Assembly (NCBI GenBank): GCA_903834675.1
Contig: CAILKC010000164.1
Span: forward strand, 1-18,779
Direction: 5' to 3'
Length of the DNA stretch: 18,779 nucleotides
From: an uncultured Victivallales bacterium
GTDB lineage: Bacteria > Verrucomicrobiota > Lentisphaeria > Oligosphaerales > JAFGRS01
This document shows positions 1-8,824 of the stretch, piece after piece. Numbering within the stretch: the first letter of the stretch is position 1; each line of letters begins with the position of its first letter. Position numbers and translations under genes: made by a program. The notes under the pieces are model-generated. The model saw only the letters and a program-made list of their open reading frames with translations, made no database searches and was not told the origin of the DNA.

Positions 1-348
1 CCCCTAGCCCTGGAGCCGGCGGTCCCCGCCGTATCCCCATCCAGAGACGGCGGAAGTCCTGCCCTCAGGCATGACGGACCGCCGACCTCCACGCCCTGCG
101 GGCGGAAGAGACGCTCAGAGACCGCGTCTCTAGTCCGCCTCGCGCCAGACAGGCGCCAGGCGTGGAGCAGCGGTCGGCCCGACCGTCCCCTAGCCCTGGA
201 GCCGGCGGTCCCCGCCGTATCCCCATCCAGAGACGGCGGAAGTCCTGCCCTCAGGCATGACGGACCGCCGACCTCCACGCCCTGCGGGCGGAAGAGACGC
301 TCAGAGACCGCATCTCGAGTCCGCCTCGCGCCAGACAGGCGCCAGGCG
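1..348. repeat. Tandem direct repeat, 186-bp period, two copies, hairpin-rich
   Basis: Bases 1-162 recur at 187-348 with only two visible differences (126 G to 312 A; 131 T to 317 G). The 24 bases 163-186 separate the copies and have no counterpart after 348, so the period is 186 bp. Each unit contains several inverted repeats: CCGCCGT with ACGGCGG (about 29-55), CGCCC/GGGCG (92-104), GCGCC/GGCGC (about 142-156), and AGAGACGC/GCGTCTCT (107-114 with 124-131). Both differences in copy 2 fall in the second arm of the last stem and weaken it. No plausible coding sequence spans the array. It begins at base 1, so more copies may lie to the left. Its function is unknown; it could be an intergenic minisatellite, an RNA-like structured repeat or a mobile-element end. 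Confidence 0.9.
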
Positions 349-478
349 GCGGAAACCGGCCAGAGGTCCAGGCCCGGCGCGCGCGACGGAAAGCCCGGGG
401 CCTCTGCCGACGCGGCGGGCAGGCGGTAGCCGACGGATCGATACCCACGGCGCGAATCTCCGGCCCTGAATGTCGCGT
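349..478. other. Intergenic region downstream of the DUF4838 gene
   Basis: This GC-rich stretch lies between the tandem repeat and the stop codon of the minus-strand DUF4838 gene. I see no gene in it. The segment at about 361-404 can fold imperfectly, with AGAGG..GGCCCGG facing CCCGGGGCCTCT. That might act as a transcript-end structure for the minus-strand cluster, but no T-rich tract follows it, so I do not call a terminator. Confidence 0.4.
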
Positions 479-2053
479 TCAGTCTGGGGGCGAAGCGGTT
501 CGCGCCGCGCCCCAGCGTTGGCTGGCCTGCGCGAAGGGCAGGAAGCCTGCCAGCGTCCGTGCCGCGCGACCGTGGTAGGGCTCGACCCCGCGAGATTCCT
601 GCTCTGCCGCCTGCAGATAGCCCATGACGCGCTCGACGAACTCTGGAGGGTACGTCTGCGTCCAGCACGTCTCGAAGTCCCAGCGTACCTCGGGAGACCC
701 CTTGGTGGCGGGGTCCGCATAGGCCGCCTCCATCTCGCTGTAGAAGCGGCGCAGATGCGGTCCGGCGACGGGGCCATAGAAGACGGAATAGAACTCCTCG
801 ACCAGCGCCTCCACATCCTGGTCCAGGTTCCAGAGCAGGCGCATGCCGACGTAGACGTTGAGCGCGTCGTAGGTCCAGTCGGCCCAGCCGCCAACCGACA
901 CGCCCTCGTGATCGATGTCGCACAGTTCGATGCTGTGGCCCCGGACGCGGCCGCGCTCCAGCAGCAGCCACTCCTGAATGGCATGTGGCATGATGCTCGG
1001 CGCGCCATGCAGCCCCTTTGAGTAGCGCGGGTTGTTCCAGTAGTCCCAGACGTACAGCCGCGCTGATTTCCGCGACCAGGCTTCGATCTGCCGCACGTAG
1101 GCCGTTTTCAGCTCCGGGCGCCACAACCTTCCCGGGAAGCTGCCGTCGCAGATGCTGACGGCCACATTGGGTTCGAAGGGCACGTCCTCGGGCACGGCCC
1201 GGTACGAGGCATAGGCGCCACAGGTGATGAATCGATCGGGATGGCTCTGCCGCACCTGGGCCGCGACCTGGTTGACGAAGGACCAGACGACGCGGCTGTG
1301 GCGACCGCTCGGCCCCGCATCGGGGTCGAACCGGGCCCGGCAGCCGTCGCACTGGCACTGATACAGGCCGTCGCTGTCGCCGGGCATCACCGATTGCGCC
1401 AGGGTGTGCGGGGACGCATCAAGCTGGCTGCGTTTCTCGGCAACGGTCGCGGCCAGGACCTCCGGGTTGGTCCAGCACAGATGGCCGCGCTCGTTGCCCG
1501 TAGCCTCGGGACTGTTCAGGCGCTGGCCGTTGCGCTGCAGGGCGAACCACTCCGGGTGGTCGTTCCCAAAGCGCTTGTTCCAGTCGTTAAACGAGTGCAT
1601 GCCGATGGGGCTTCCCCCGAGTCCACCCCAGCGCAAGCGGCGCCACCAGGCCTGGGCTTCTGCCGTTGAGATTGCCGGGTCCTTGATGTTGGAGTACCAC
1701 GCGAAGCGCGTCTCGTAGCTCGGGGCGCCCTGCCAGTGGACCTGCCCCAGGCTGACCGTGGCGGCTTTGGGGGTCACGCGTCCAAGATCGCCCGGCCAGT
1801 ACCAGCGCACGCCCAGAGCGCGCTCGAGCAGCTCGTAGGTGGCATACAGCGTACCGAAAGGCGCGAGGTCCTTGCCGACGGGAGAGAGGTTGTGCGCGTT
1901 GTCGCCGCCGGCCAGGATGAGTGCCTGACCGACCCGCCAGACAACCCAGGTGTCCGCTGGCAGTAACTCCGGCGTCAGCCCCAGCCGCTGCGTCAGGGCG
2001 GTACGCCCGATGTGGATCGCCGGGCCAGGCGCCGCCCCGTCGTCTCGGTTCAT
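479..2053 (-). CDS. DUF4838 domain protein (glycoside-hydrolase-like), apparently N-terminally short
   Basis: The 524-residue product resembles DUF4838 proteins, which are linked to carbohydrate metabolism and often have a GH67-like N-terminal domain; the reaction is not established. Visible landmarks are the GTLYATYELLERALGVRWYWPG region near residues 68-90, a Cys-rich segment with C-Q-C-x-x-C near residue 235, and aromatic motifs YVWDYWNN and WADWTYDALN in the C-terminal half. I chose the ATG at 2053 because GAAGG lies 9 bases upstream. The TTG at 2062 directly abuts that GAAGG, and an in-frame TGA lies two codons before it. Family members usually start with a secretion signal and a longer N-terminal section. 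Here only about 65 residues precede the GTLYA motif and there is no signal peptide, so the protein is either cytoplasmic or a 5'-truncated gene. It is the last gene of the minus-strand cluster, 46 bp after the methyltransferase stop. Confidence 0.8.
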   Translation of the reverse strand: MNRDDGAAPGPAIHIGRTALTQRLGLTPELLPADTWVVWRVGQALILAGGDNAHNLSPVGKDLAPFGTLYATYELLERALGVRWYWPGDLGRVTPKAATVSLGQVHWQGAPSYETRFAWYSNIKDPAISTAEAQAWWRRLRWGGLGGSPIGMHSFNDWNKRFGNDHPEWFALQRNGQRLNSPEATGNERGHLCWTNPEVLAATVAEKRSQLDASPHTLAQSVMPGDSDGLYQCQCDGCRARFDPDAGPSGRHSRVVWSFVNQVAAQVRQSHPDRFITCGAYASYRAVPEDVPFEPNVAVSICDGSFPGRLWRPELKTAYVRQIEAWSRKSARLYVWDYWNNPRYSKGLHGAPSIMPHAIQEWLLLERGRVRGHSIELCDIDHEGVSVGGWADWTYDALNVYVGMRLLWNLDQDVEALVEEFYSVFYGPVAGPHLRRFYSEMEAAYADPATKGSPEVRWDFETCWTQTYPPEFVERVMGYLQAAEQESRGVEPYHGRAARTLAGFLPFAQASQRWGAARTASPPD

Positions 2054-2099
2054 GGGTGACAACCTTCAGTGCGCGGCGACGCCCCGAACTCTCGACGGC

Positions 2100-2957
2100 C
2101 TACGCTCGCGACCAGACCGCATAGGTGCCACTCGGAACCGGCAACACCCCAGGGCCGCCCTCCAGCACCATCTCCCCAGCCTCAATGGAGCCGTTCAGGC
2201 CAGACAGCCCCTGATTCAGCAGATGCTGCAAGACCAGCGGGGTGTAGCCGGGGGTGTGACAGGACAGGAAGACGAACGTCGGCTCCCGGCTCAGCACCTC
2301 CCGGCACTGCCCCATCAGGTCGAGCAGGTGCGTATCGATCTTGAACAGCTCCTGCCGACTGCCACGCCCGAAGCTGGGCGGATCGAGGATAATACCGTCA
2401 TAGGCCGCGCCACGGCGGGGCTCGCGCTTGAGGAACTTCTGCACGTCATCGACGATCCAGCGCACCGGCGCCGCACTCAGGTCATTCAGCCCGGCATTGC
2501 GCCGCGCCCAGGTCACCATCTTGTGCGATGCATCCAGATGACAGACGCGGAAGCCCAGCCGGGCCGCGGCGACGGTCGCCCCGCCCGAGTAGGCGAAAAG
2601 GTTGAGCACCGACAAGGGCTCCCGGCCCGGCGCCAGCCGACGCTGCAGATCGGCCAGCCAACGCCAGGCCCGGACATGCTCCGGAAAAACGCCCACGTGG
2701 CCAAAATCGGTCGGCTGCACCTCGAAGAGGAGGCCGTCAATGCTCACCTGCCAGCTCTCCGGGAGCGGCCGGTGGAACTGCCAGCGCTTGCCTTCATCGC
2801 GGGTGAAGCTAGCATCGGCCTGGGCCCAGGCCTCAGGCGTGAGGCAGGGCCGCCACACCGCCTGGGCGCAGGGCCGATCCAGGACCACCTGGCCGAACTG
2901 CTCCAGCTTGCGGCCGTTGCCGGCGTCCAGGAGCCGGTATTCTGTCTGCTTGTTCAT
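2100..2957 (-). CDS. Class I SAM-dependent methyltransferase (COG1092/RlmI-like)
   Basis: The 285-residue protein has the Rossmann-fold methyltransferase signature of the COG1092 group, which includes 23S rRNA m5C methyltransferases such as RlmI. SAM-binding motif I is LNLFAYSGGATVAAA at about 118-132, the acidic post-I residue is D142 in HLDAS, and the DPPSFGRG motif is at about 192-199. Family members often have an N-terminal PUA domain of about 70-80 residues. This protein has a shorter, different N-terminal segment, so the substrate (rRNA or other) is uncertain. The ATG at 2957 is preceded by GAGG about 10 bases upstream. It lies 37 bp after the rhomboid gene and is probably cotranscribed with it. 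Confidence 0.85.
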   Translation of the reverse strand: MNKQTEYRLLDAGNGRKLEQFGQVVLDRPCAQAVWRPCLTPEAWAQADASFTRDEGKRWQFHRPLPESWQVSIDGLLFEVQPTDFGHVGVFPEHVRAWRWLADLQRRLAPGREPLSVLNLFAYSGGATVAAARLGFRVCHLDASHKMVTWARRNAGLNDLSAAPVRWIVDDVQKFLKREPRRGAAYDGIILDPPSFGRGSRQELFKIDTHLLDLMGQCREVLSREPTFVFLSCHTPGYTPLVLQHLLNQGLSGLNGSIEAGEMVLEGGPGVLPVPSGTYAVWSRA

Positions 2958-2994
2958 AGCCGTCTTACCTCACGCCCGTGGCGGCGCCGCTCTC

Positions 2995-3696
2995 TCACCG
3001 TCGACGCGAGCGCTTCGGCCGCCCGCCACGCCAACCCCGAATCCAGTACATGCCGCTGACAAAACCACCGACGTGCGCCCAGAACGCGATGCCCCCCGCG
3101 GCCGGGGCGCCGTCCGCCAGGGTCCGGTAGCCGCCAAAAACCTGCGAGGCGATCCACAGCAGCAGGTACACCAGCGCCGGCATCTTGATCACGACGGGCA
3201 GGAAGAAAACGGGGATCAGAAACCGCACCCACTCGAAGGGAAACAGCAGCAGGTAGGCCCCCATAACCCCGGCGATGGCCCCGCTGGCGCCGATGGTGGG
3301 AACGCCGCTGCGGGGGTTGACCGCCACGTGCAGAGCCGACGCCAGCAAGCCGCACAGCAGGTAGAAGAGGAGAAACCGCAGATGGCCTAGCCGCTCCTCG
3401 ATCTGGTCCCCGAACACCCGTAGGCTCACAAGGTTGCCCAGAACATGCAACCAGCCCCCGTGCAGGAACATGCAGGTCAGCAACGGCAGCCAGGCGCGCT
3501 CCAGGTAGCCGCGCACCCCGCCCCCGCCACCGACCTCCCACAGCCGGGCCGGGACCAGACCCCAGCGGCGCACCAGCTCGAGCCCCGCCTCGCCCAGATA
3601 GAGCGAATACAGGAAAACCCCGAGGTTGCCCACCACCAGCAGCCACATCACCAGCGGAAACGACGTCGTCGTTCTGTCCTTGCCGATGGGAATCAT
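2995..3696 (-). CDS. Rhomboid family intramembrane serine protease
   Basis: This 233-residue polytopic membrane protein cleaves substrates within the bilayer, if active. The catalytic Ser138 sits in GASGA (136-140) and the partner His208 in AHVGGF (207-212). The upstream loop carries the family's FLHGGWLHVLGNL pattern (78-89), which supplies the oxyanion-hole His/Asn. At least six hydrophobic segments are visible. A Gly-rich run (56-60) and a basic Arg/Lys tail are lineage-specific decorations. The start ATG overlaps the cdsA stop by 4 bases (ATGA), which indicates translational coupling. Its substrates cannot be read from the sequence. Placement after cdsA suggests only shared membrane-biogenesis expression. 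Confidence 0.92.
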   Translation of the reverse strand: MIPIGKDRTTTSFPLVMWLLVVGNLGVFLYSLYLGEAGLELVRRWGLVPARLWEVGGGGGVRGYLERAWLPLLTCMFLHGGWLHVLGNLVSLRVFGDQIEERLGHLRFLLFYLLCGLLASALHVAVNPRSGVPTIGASGAIAGVMGAYLLLFPFEWVRFLIPVFFLPVVIKMPALVYLLLWIASQVFGGYRTLADGAPAAGGIAFWAHVGGFVSGMYWIRGWRGGRPKRSRRR

Positions 3697-4562
3697 GACC
3701 CGGAGGCGATTCGCACGTAGGCATAGAAGAGTGGCGCCATGGGAATGAGGCTGTCCAGCAGGTCCAAGGCCCCCCCCAACCCAGGAAGGTGCCCGGAGTC
3801 CTTCACCTCCGCGGCACGCTTCAACGCCGATTCAGCCAGGTCACCCAGCAAGCCCACCAGCGACCCCAGAATCCCTAGCAACACCGCACTGGGCCAGCCC
3901 AGGATGGCCACCCCGCCCACCGTCAGACGGTCGCCCGCTACCGCCAGCAGCCACACCGCTCCGACCACGCTGGCCAGCGTCCCGCCCAGCAGCCCTTCCC
4001 AGCTCTTCTTCGGGCTGATCGCCGGAATGAGCTTGTGGTTGCCGCGCGCTCGCCGCGCCGTCAACGACCCGGCGATGTAGGCGCCCGTGTCAGCCAGTTT
4101 GGTGATGACCACGACGTACAACGCCAGCCAGGGCCCTTGCGCCTCGGGCAGAAAGAACAGCCGGACCAGAAAGGACAGACTCCAGAAAAGGTAGATGAAC
4201 ACCGCCAGCGACGCCCACACCGGCGCCAGGGTCGCGGCGCTTGGACGTCCCGCCCGCAGCGACAGGGCAAAACAGCTGAAGACCAAGCCCCCCACCAGTA
4301 ACACCTCCACCCCCGCCTCCACCCCCGCGGGCAACCCCGCCGCCCACAGCAGCAGATACAGGCAGCCAAGGCTGAGGGTCAAGCGGCCGTAGCCGACGAC
4401 TCCCAGACGCTGAAAGAGAGAGAGAAGCTCCCGCCCGGCGACCCCCGCCAGCACCAGCATCCACAGGCAGAACAGCACCGCAGCGCTCGGCGCCGGCAAC
4501 AAAAACACCGCCAGCACCAAGCCGAGCAAAGGAACCGCGACCGCACACCTATGGAGCAGCAT
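3693..4562 (-). CDS. cdsA: Phosphatidate cytidylyltransferase CdsA
   Basis: CdsA makes CDP-diacylglycerol from phosphatidate and CTP in the inner membrane, feeding phospholipid synthesis. The 289-residue protein is rich in hydrophobic segments. It carries KLADTGAY (about 155-162), SPKKSWEG (183-190) and the C-terminal CDS signature: S245..KR (248-249), KDSG (254-257), PGLGG (260-264), D267 and D270. The signature has GLGG where enterobacteria have GHGG. I recall this variant from planctomycete-like phyla, but it is not diagnostic. Its ATG lies inside the last 14 bases of uppS, so the two are translationally coupled, as uppS-cdsA is in many bacteria. dxr, which often follows, is replaced here by a rhomboid gene. 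Confidence 0.95.
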   Translation of the reverse strand: MLLHRCAVAVPLLGLVLAVFLLPAPSAAVLFCLWMLVLAGVAGRELLSLFQRLGVVGYGRLTLSLGCLYLLLWAAGLPAGVEAGVEVLLVGGLVFSCFALSLRAGRPSAATLAPVWASLAVFIYLFWSLSFLVRLFFLPEAQGPWLALYVVVITKLADTGAYIAGSLTARRARGNHKLIPAISPKKSWEGLLGGTLASVVGAVWLLAVAGDRLTVGGVAILGWPSAVLLGILGSLVGLLGDLAESALKRAAEVKDSGHLPGLGGALDLLDSLIPMAPLFYAYVRIASGS

Positions 4563-5277
4563 CCGCCAACCCCCCGTAACGCCGGATTCTGCGCGTGTAA
4601 TCGGTCAAGGCCTCGAGGAACTGCTCGCGGCCGAAGTCGGGCCAACACACCGGGGTCACCCACAACTCGGCGTACGAGCCTTGCCAGAGCAGGAAGTTAC
4701 TCAGCCGCCGCTCGTTGGCCGTCCGGATGATCAGGTCCGGATCCGGCATGTCCGCCGTGTACAACTCCCGGCTGAAGGACGCCTCGCTGATCTCTTCAGG
4801 CGCCAATTCGCCCCGCTGCACGCGTTCGGCCAGGCGTTGCGCCGCCCGCACCAGTTCGGCCCGGCTGCCATAGCTCAGCGCCAGGGTCAGAACCCCCCGC
4901 GTATTGGTCGCCGTCGCGGCGATGGTCTGGGCCAGCTTCCGCCGCAGTAATGCCGGCAGGCGTTCCACCTCGCCGATGGTCTGCAGGCGAATGCCATAAC
5001 GCTGCAAGTCCGCCGTGCGCTCTTTCAGAAATTTACCCAAGAGGGACATCAGAGTGCGGATTTCGCCCACCGGCCGCCGCCAGTTCTCGGTGCTGAACGC
5101 ATAGAGCGTCAGGTACTGCACCCCGAACTCGTTGCAGGCTTCCACCACTCGGCGGACGCTCTCCGCCCCCGCCCGGTGCCCCTCGGAACGCGACAGGCCA
5201 CGCTCGCCGGCCCAGCGGCCGTTGCCATCCATGATGATGGCTACATGGCGGGGTATGTTGAGATTCGCCATCCCCAT
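4549..5277 (-). CDS. uppS: Isoprenyl transferase (undecaprenyl diphosphate synthase)
   Basis: UppS condenses isopentenyl diphosphate onto farnesyl diphosphate in the cis configuration to make the lipid carrier for peptidoglycan and other glycans. IMDGNGRWA near the N-terminus contains the catalytic, Mg-binding Asp. LYAFSTENW follows, and the C-terminal signature reads IRTANERRLSNFLLWQ, then YAELWVTPVCWPDF. The usual RT(S/G)GE is RTANE here, a small deviation beside the diphosphate-binding Arg. Four in-frame starts compete: GTG 5286, GTG 5283, ATG 5277 and ATG 5271. None has a strong ribosome site. I use ATG 5277, giving 242 residues, close to the family norm. It lies about 90 bp downstream of purA. 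Confidence 0.95.
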   Translation of the reverse strand: MGMANLNIPRHVAIIMDGNGRWAGERGLSRSEGHRAGAESVRRVVEACNEFGVQYLTLYAFSTENWRRPVGEIRTLMSLLGKFLKERTADLQRYGIRLQTIGEVERLPALLRRKLAQTIAATATNTRGVLTLALSYGSRAELVRAAQRLAERVQRGELAPEEISEASFSRELYTADMPDPDLIIRTANERRLSNFLLWQGSYAELWVTPVCWPDFGREQFLEALTDYTRRIRRYGGLADAAP

Positions 5278-5365
5278 GGGCACCACTCTGCCTGAACCCG
5301 GCGCGCCGTTTCCTGGTCGCGCTCACACGCACCTGCGAGCCGGTTTCCCACGGCCACGCTTCGAC

Positions 5366-6646
<1,281 letters not shown>

Positions 6647-6684
6647 TCAAGCTCCTGCTTGGTGATGCCGGCAATCAGGCTCAG

Positions 6685-6720
6685 CGAAAACAACCGCACC
6701 CGACCGGCATGATCGGGTGC
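6685..6720 (-). promoter_or_regulatory. Leader hairpin with T-rich tail upstream of purA
   Basis: GCACCCGA (6696-6703) and TCGGGTGC (6713-6720) form a perfect 8-bp stem with a 9-base loop. Read on the minus strand, toward purA, the stem is followed by GGTTGTTTTCGC. This resembles a weak intrinsic terminator in the untranslated leader, about 50 bases before the purA start. It could be an attenuator or a regulator binding site. Nothing in the sequence names the signal. Confidence 0.4.
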
Positions 6721-6726
6721 GCGCGC

Positions 6727-6755
6727 TTGCCACGTTCCTGTTGCCATGGTAAAAT
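6727..6755 (+). promoter_or_regulatory. Candidate sigma-70 promoter toward the SpoU methyltransferase gene
   Basis: TTGCCA (6727-6732), a 17-base spacer and TAAAAT (6750-6755) form a good sigma-70-like promoter in a locally AT-richer pocket of an otherwise GC-rich region. It lies about 250 bp upstream of the ATG at 7004, which implies a long leader containing the palindromes at 6794-6943. Confidence 0.45.
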
Positions 6756-6778
6756 ACGCGGTTCCGGGTGAAATTCAA
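6751..6778 (-). promoter_or_regulatory. Weak candidate sigma-70 promoter for the purA cluster
   Basis: On the minus strand TTGAAT (6773-6778) and TATTTT (6751-6756) are separated by 16 bases. Each hexamer matches the consensus at 4 of 6 positions. The -10 overlaps the plus-strand -10 candidate, so the two promoters would compete. This is a pattern call only. Confidence 0.3.
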
Positions 6779-6793
6779 AGCGATCGCGCCCCG

Positions 6794-6945
6794 ACCGCAG
6801 GGCGGTTTCGAGATCGGCAGGCGTGCCTTGGATGGCCGCTGGCGGGGGCGGCCCGGTTCGGGGTACCGGCTTTCCAGCCACAGGCTGGGCCGCCCGCAGG
6901 GCGGAAGCCGGAATCCCCCCACCTTGGGACCGCCTGAAGGCGGGA
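6794..6945. repeat. Cluster of short perfect palindromes (REP-like)
   Basis: Three short inverted repeats lie close together: ACCGC/GCGGT (6794-6806, 3-base loop), CCGCCC/GGGCGG (6890-6904, 3-base loop) and CCGCCT/AGGCGG (6930-6943, 2-base loop). The first two share the 11-mer CCGCAGGGCGG (6795-6805 and 6894-6904). This looks like a REP-type extragenic repeat. They would form hairpins in the leader of the downstream methyltransferase transcript. Whether related copies exist elsewhere cannot be seen from this window. Confidence 0.55.
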
Positions 6946-7003
6946 CACCGAACCGAACCGCAAGTCTCATCCCGGTAGGCCCAGCCGCAGTCGGCGAAAA
7001 TTC

Positions 7004-7843
7004 ATGCTCATCACCAGCCTCCAGAATCCCCGGGTGAAGGACCTCGTGCGCCTGCGCGACCGGCGCGGTCGTGAACGTGATCAGAAGCTCCTCATCGAGG
7101 GCTACCGGGAACTGCTCCGGGCCCTCGACGCCGACTACCCCGTCCACGACCTCTACACCTGCCCAACGTTGTTCCAGGGGGTCAATGAACCCGCTCTCAT
7201 CGAACGCTGCCGCGCGGCCGGGACCCAGGTGTTCGAAACCACGGAAGCGGTGTTCCGAAAGGTGGCCTACCGCGAACGCCCAGAGGGGCTTATCGGCGTC
7301 GGACCACAAGTCCACCGCGGCCTCGCCGACATCGTCCTGCCCGAGGCGGGGTCGGCGTTGCTGCTGATCGCGGAAGCCATCGAGAAACCTGGCAATCTCG
7401 GGACCATGCTGCGCAGCGCTGACGCCACCGCGGTCACCGCCCTGATCGTCTGCGACTCCTGCACCGACATCTTCAACCCAAACGTGGTGCGCGCCAGCAC
7501 CGGCACGCTCTTTACCGTCCCACTGGCCGAAGCCGATCCCGAGGAAACCATCGCCTGGCTGCGAACCCACGGCATCCGCATCCTGGCGGCTACGCCCCAC
7601 GCTCAGACACGCTTCACCGACACCGACCTGACCGCTCCCGTGGCGATCGTGGTCGGCACCGAACAGTACGGCCTCTCCGCCCGCTGGCTGGAGGCCTGCG
7701 ACCTGCCGGTACGCATCCCCATGCTCGGCAAAGCCGACTCGCTGAATGTCGCGACCGCCACCGCCCTGCTGCTCTACGAAGCCCTCCGCCAGCGCCAGGC
7801 CGCCGGCCTTATCCCCGACCCCGGCCCCGGCCTGCCAGCCTGA
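7004..7843 (+). CDS. SpoU/TrmH family RNA 2'-O-ribose methyltransferase
   Basis: This 279-residue enzyme of the SPOUT superfamily methylates ribose 2'-OH groups in rRNA or tRNA; the target nucleoside is not evident. The N-terminal substrate-binding region begins ITSLQNPRVKDLVRLRDRRG and has the LLIEGYREL motif at about 29-38. The three SpoU motifs are clear: EKPGNLGTMLRSADA with N131 and R137, VGTEQYGLS (217-225), and IPMLGKADSLNVATATALLLYE in two adjoining parts (238-259), which forms the knot. The order and spacing match RlmB/TrmH-type proteins with an N-terminal domain. No clear Shine-Dalgarno precedes the ATG. A candidate promoter lies about 250 bp upstream. Confident in family, not in target. 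Confidence 0.93.
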   Translation: MLITSLQNPRVKDLVRLRDRRGRERDQKLLIEGYRELLRALDADYPVHDLYTCPTLFQGVNEPALIERCRAAGTQVFETTEAVFRKVAYRERPEGLIGVGPQVHRGLADIVLPEAGSALLLIAEAIEKPGNLGTMLRSADATAVTALIVCDSCTDIFNPNVVRASTGTLFTVPLAEADPEETIAWLRTHGIRILAATPHAQTRFTDTDLTAPVAIVVGTEQYGLSARWLEACDLPVRIPMLGKADSLNVATATALLLYEALRQRQAAGLIPDPGPGLPA

Positions 7844-7886
7844 CCTATTCTTGAAACCGCCCGGCCCGGCTCCCCCTTTCTCCGGG

Positions 7887-7915
7887 TTGACGCCTGCGGG
7901 CCACCGCGGTATGGT
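7887..7915 (+). promoter_or_regulatory. Candidate sigma-70 promoter for the isomerase-glycosyltransferase pair
   Basis: TTGACG (7887-7892), a 17-base spacer and TATGGT (7910-7915) match the sigma-70 pattern at 5 and 4 of 6 positions. It lies 56 bp upstream of the ATG at 7972. The spacer contains CCGCGG (7904-7909). Confidence 0.5.
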
Positions 7916-7971
7916 CAGCCTCGCATCCGGCCGGCCATCGCCGTGCCAGGCAGGCAACCAGGGAGGAACGT

Positions 7972-8814
7972 ATGCGACTGGGTGGCCCCATCTTCGAGAA
8001 GGTCTCCGACCCTGACGCCTGGGCGCAGGCCGTGCGTCGCGCTGGCTACCGGGCCGCCTACTGCCCGCTGTCGCCGACCGCCGCCGACGACGAGGTCCGG
8101 GCCTACGCCGCCGCCGCCGCCGCGGCCGACATCGTCATCGGCGAAGTCGGCGCCTGGAGTAACCCGCTCAGCCCTGACCCGGCCACCCGCAAAGAGGCCC
8201 TCGGCAAGTGCATCGCCGGTCTCGCCCTGGCCGAACGCATCGGCGCCCGCTGCTGTGTCAACATCGCCGGTTCGCGCGGAACGAAGTGGGATGGCCCCTG
8301 CCCCCTGGACCTCGCCCCCGACACCTTCGACCTCATCGTCGAGATGGTCCGCACCATCATCGATGCCGTGCAGCCCCGCCGCAGCTTCTACACCCTGGAA
8401 ACCATGCCCTGGATGCTCCCGGATTCCGCCGCGTCCTACCTGCGTCTGCTCAAGGCTATCGACCGCCAGGCCTTCGCCGTCCATCTCGATCCGGTCAACC
8501 TGGTCAACTGCCCGGCCCTGGCCTTCGATACCGCGGCGCTGCTGCGCGAGTGCTTCGCCACCCTCGGTCCGCACATCCGCTCCTGCCATGCCAAGGACAT
8601 CCGCCTGGACACCAAGCTGACGGTTCATCTGGACGAAGTCCGCCCCGGCCTGGGCACCCTGGACTATGCCGTCTACCTGCGCGAACTGAGTCGCCTCGAT
8701 CCCGATGTCCCCTTGTTGCTCGAGCACCTGCCCAACCAGGCCGAATTCACCTTGGCCGCCGACCATATCCGCGCCCTCGCCGCGCGGGAAGGTCTCCGGC
8801 TCGACCGCCCTTGA
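7972..8814 (+). CDS. Sugar phosphate isomerase/epimerase (xylose isomerase-like TIM barrel)
   Basis: This 280-residue cytosolic protein belongs to the xylose-isomerase-like/AP-endonuclease-2 TIM-barrel superfamily, whose members isomerise or epimerise sugars and inositols using a divalent metal. The likely metal ligands are E143 (LETMPW), D173 (HLDPVN), H206 (SCHAKD) and E251 (LLLEHL), each at the end of a barrel strand. PGLGTLDY at 225-232 is a typical substrate-loop motif of the group. An Ala run (46-52) comes from GCC repeats. The start is well set by GGAGG 5 bases before the ATG. It is followed after 10 bp by a glycosyltransferase gene, so the two may be cotranscribed. The exact substrate is unknown. 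Confidence 0.88.
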   Translation: MRLGGPIFEKVSDPDAWAQAVRRAGYRAAYCPLSPTAADDEVRAYAAAAAAADIVIGEVGAWSNPLSPDPATRKEALGKCIAGLALAERIGARCCVNIAGSRGTKWDGPCPLDLAPDTFDLIVEMVRTIIDAVQPRRSFYTLETMPWMLPDSAASYLRLLKAIDRQAFAVHLDPVNLVNCPALAFDTAALLRECFATLGPHIRSCHAKDIRLDTKLTVHLDEVRPGLGTLDYAVYLRELSRLDPDVPLLLEHLPNQAEFTLAADHIRALAAREGLRLDRP

Positions 8815-8824
8815 AAGTCGGCGC

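Noticed and set aside
1..348. CRISPR array
   Set aside because: The repeat unit is 162-186 bp with no short repeat-spacer alternation and no cas genes nearby.
8705..8824. Upstream extension of the glycosyltransferase gene
   Set aside because: It would overlap the end of the isomerase gene and add a Pro/Ser/Cys-rich peptide unlike the family. ATG 8825 fits gene spacing better.
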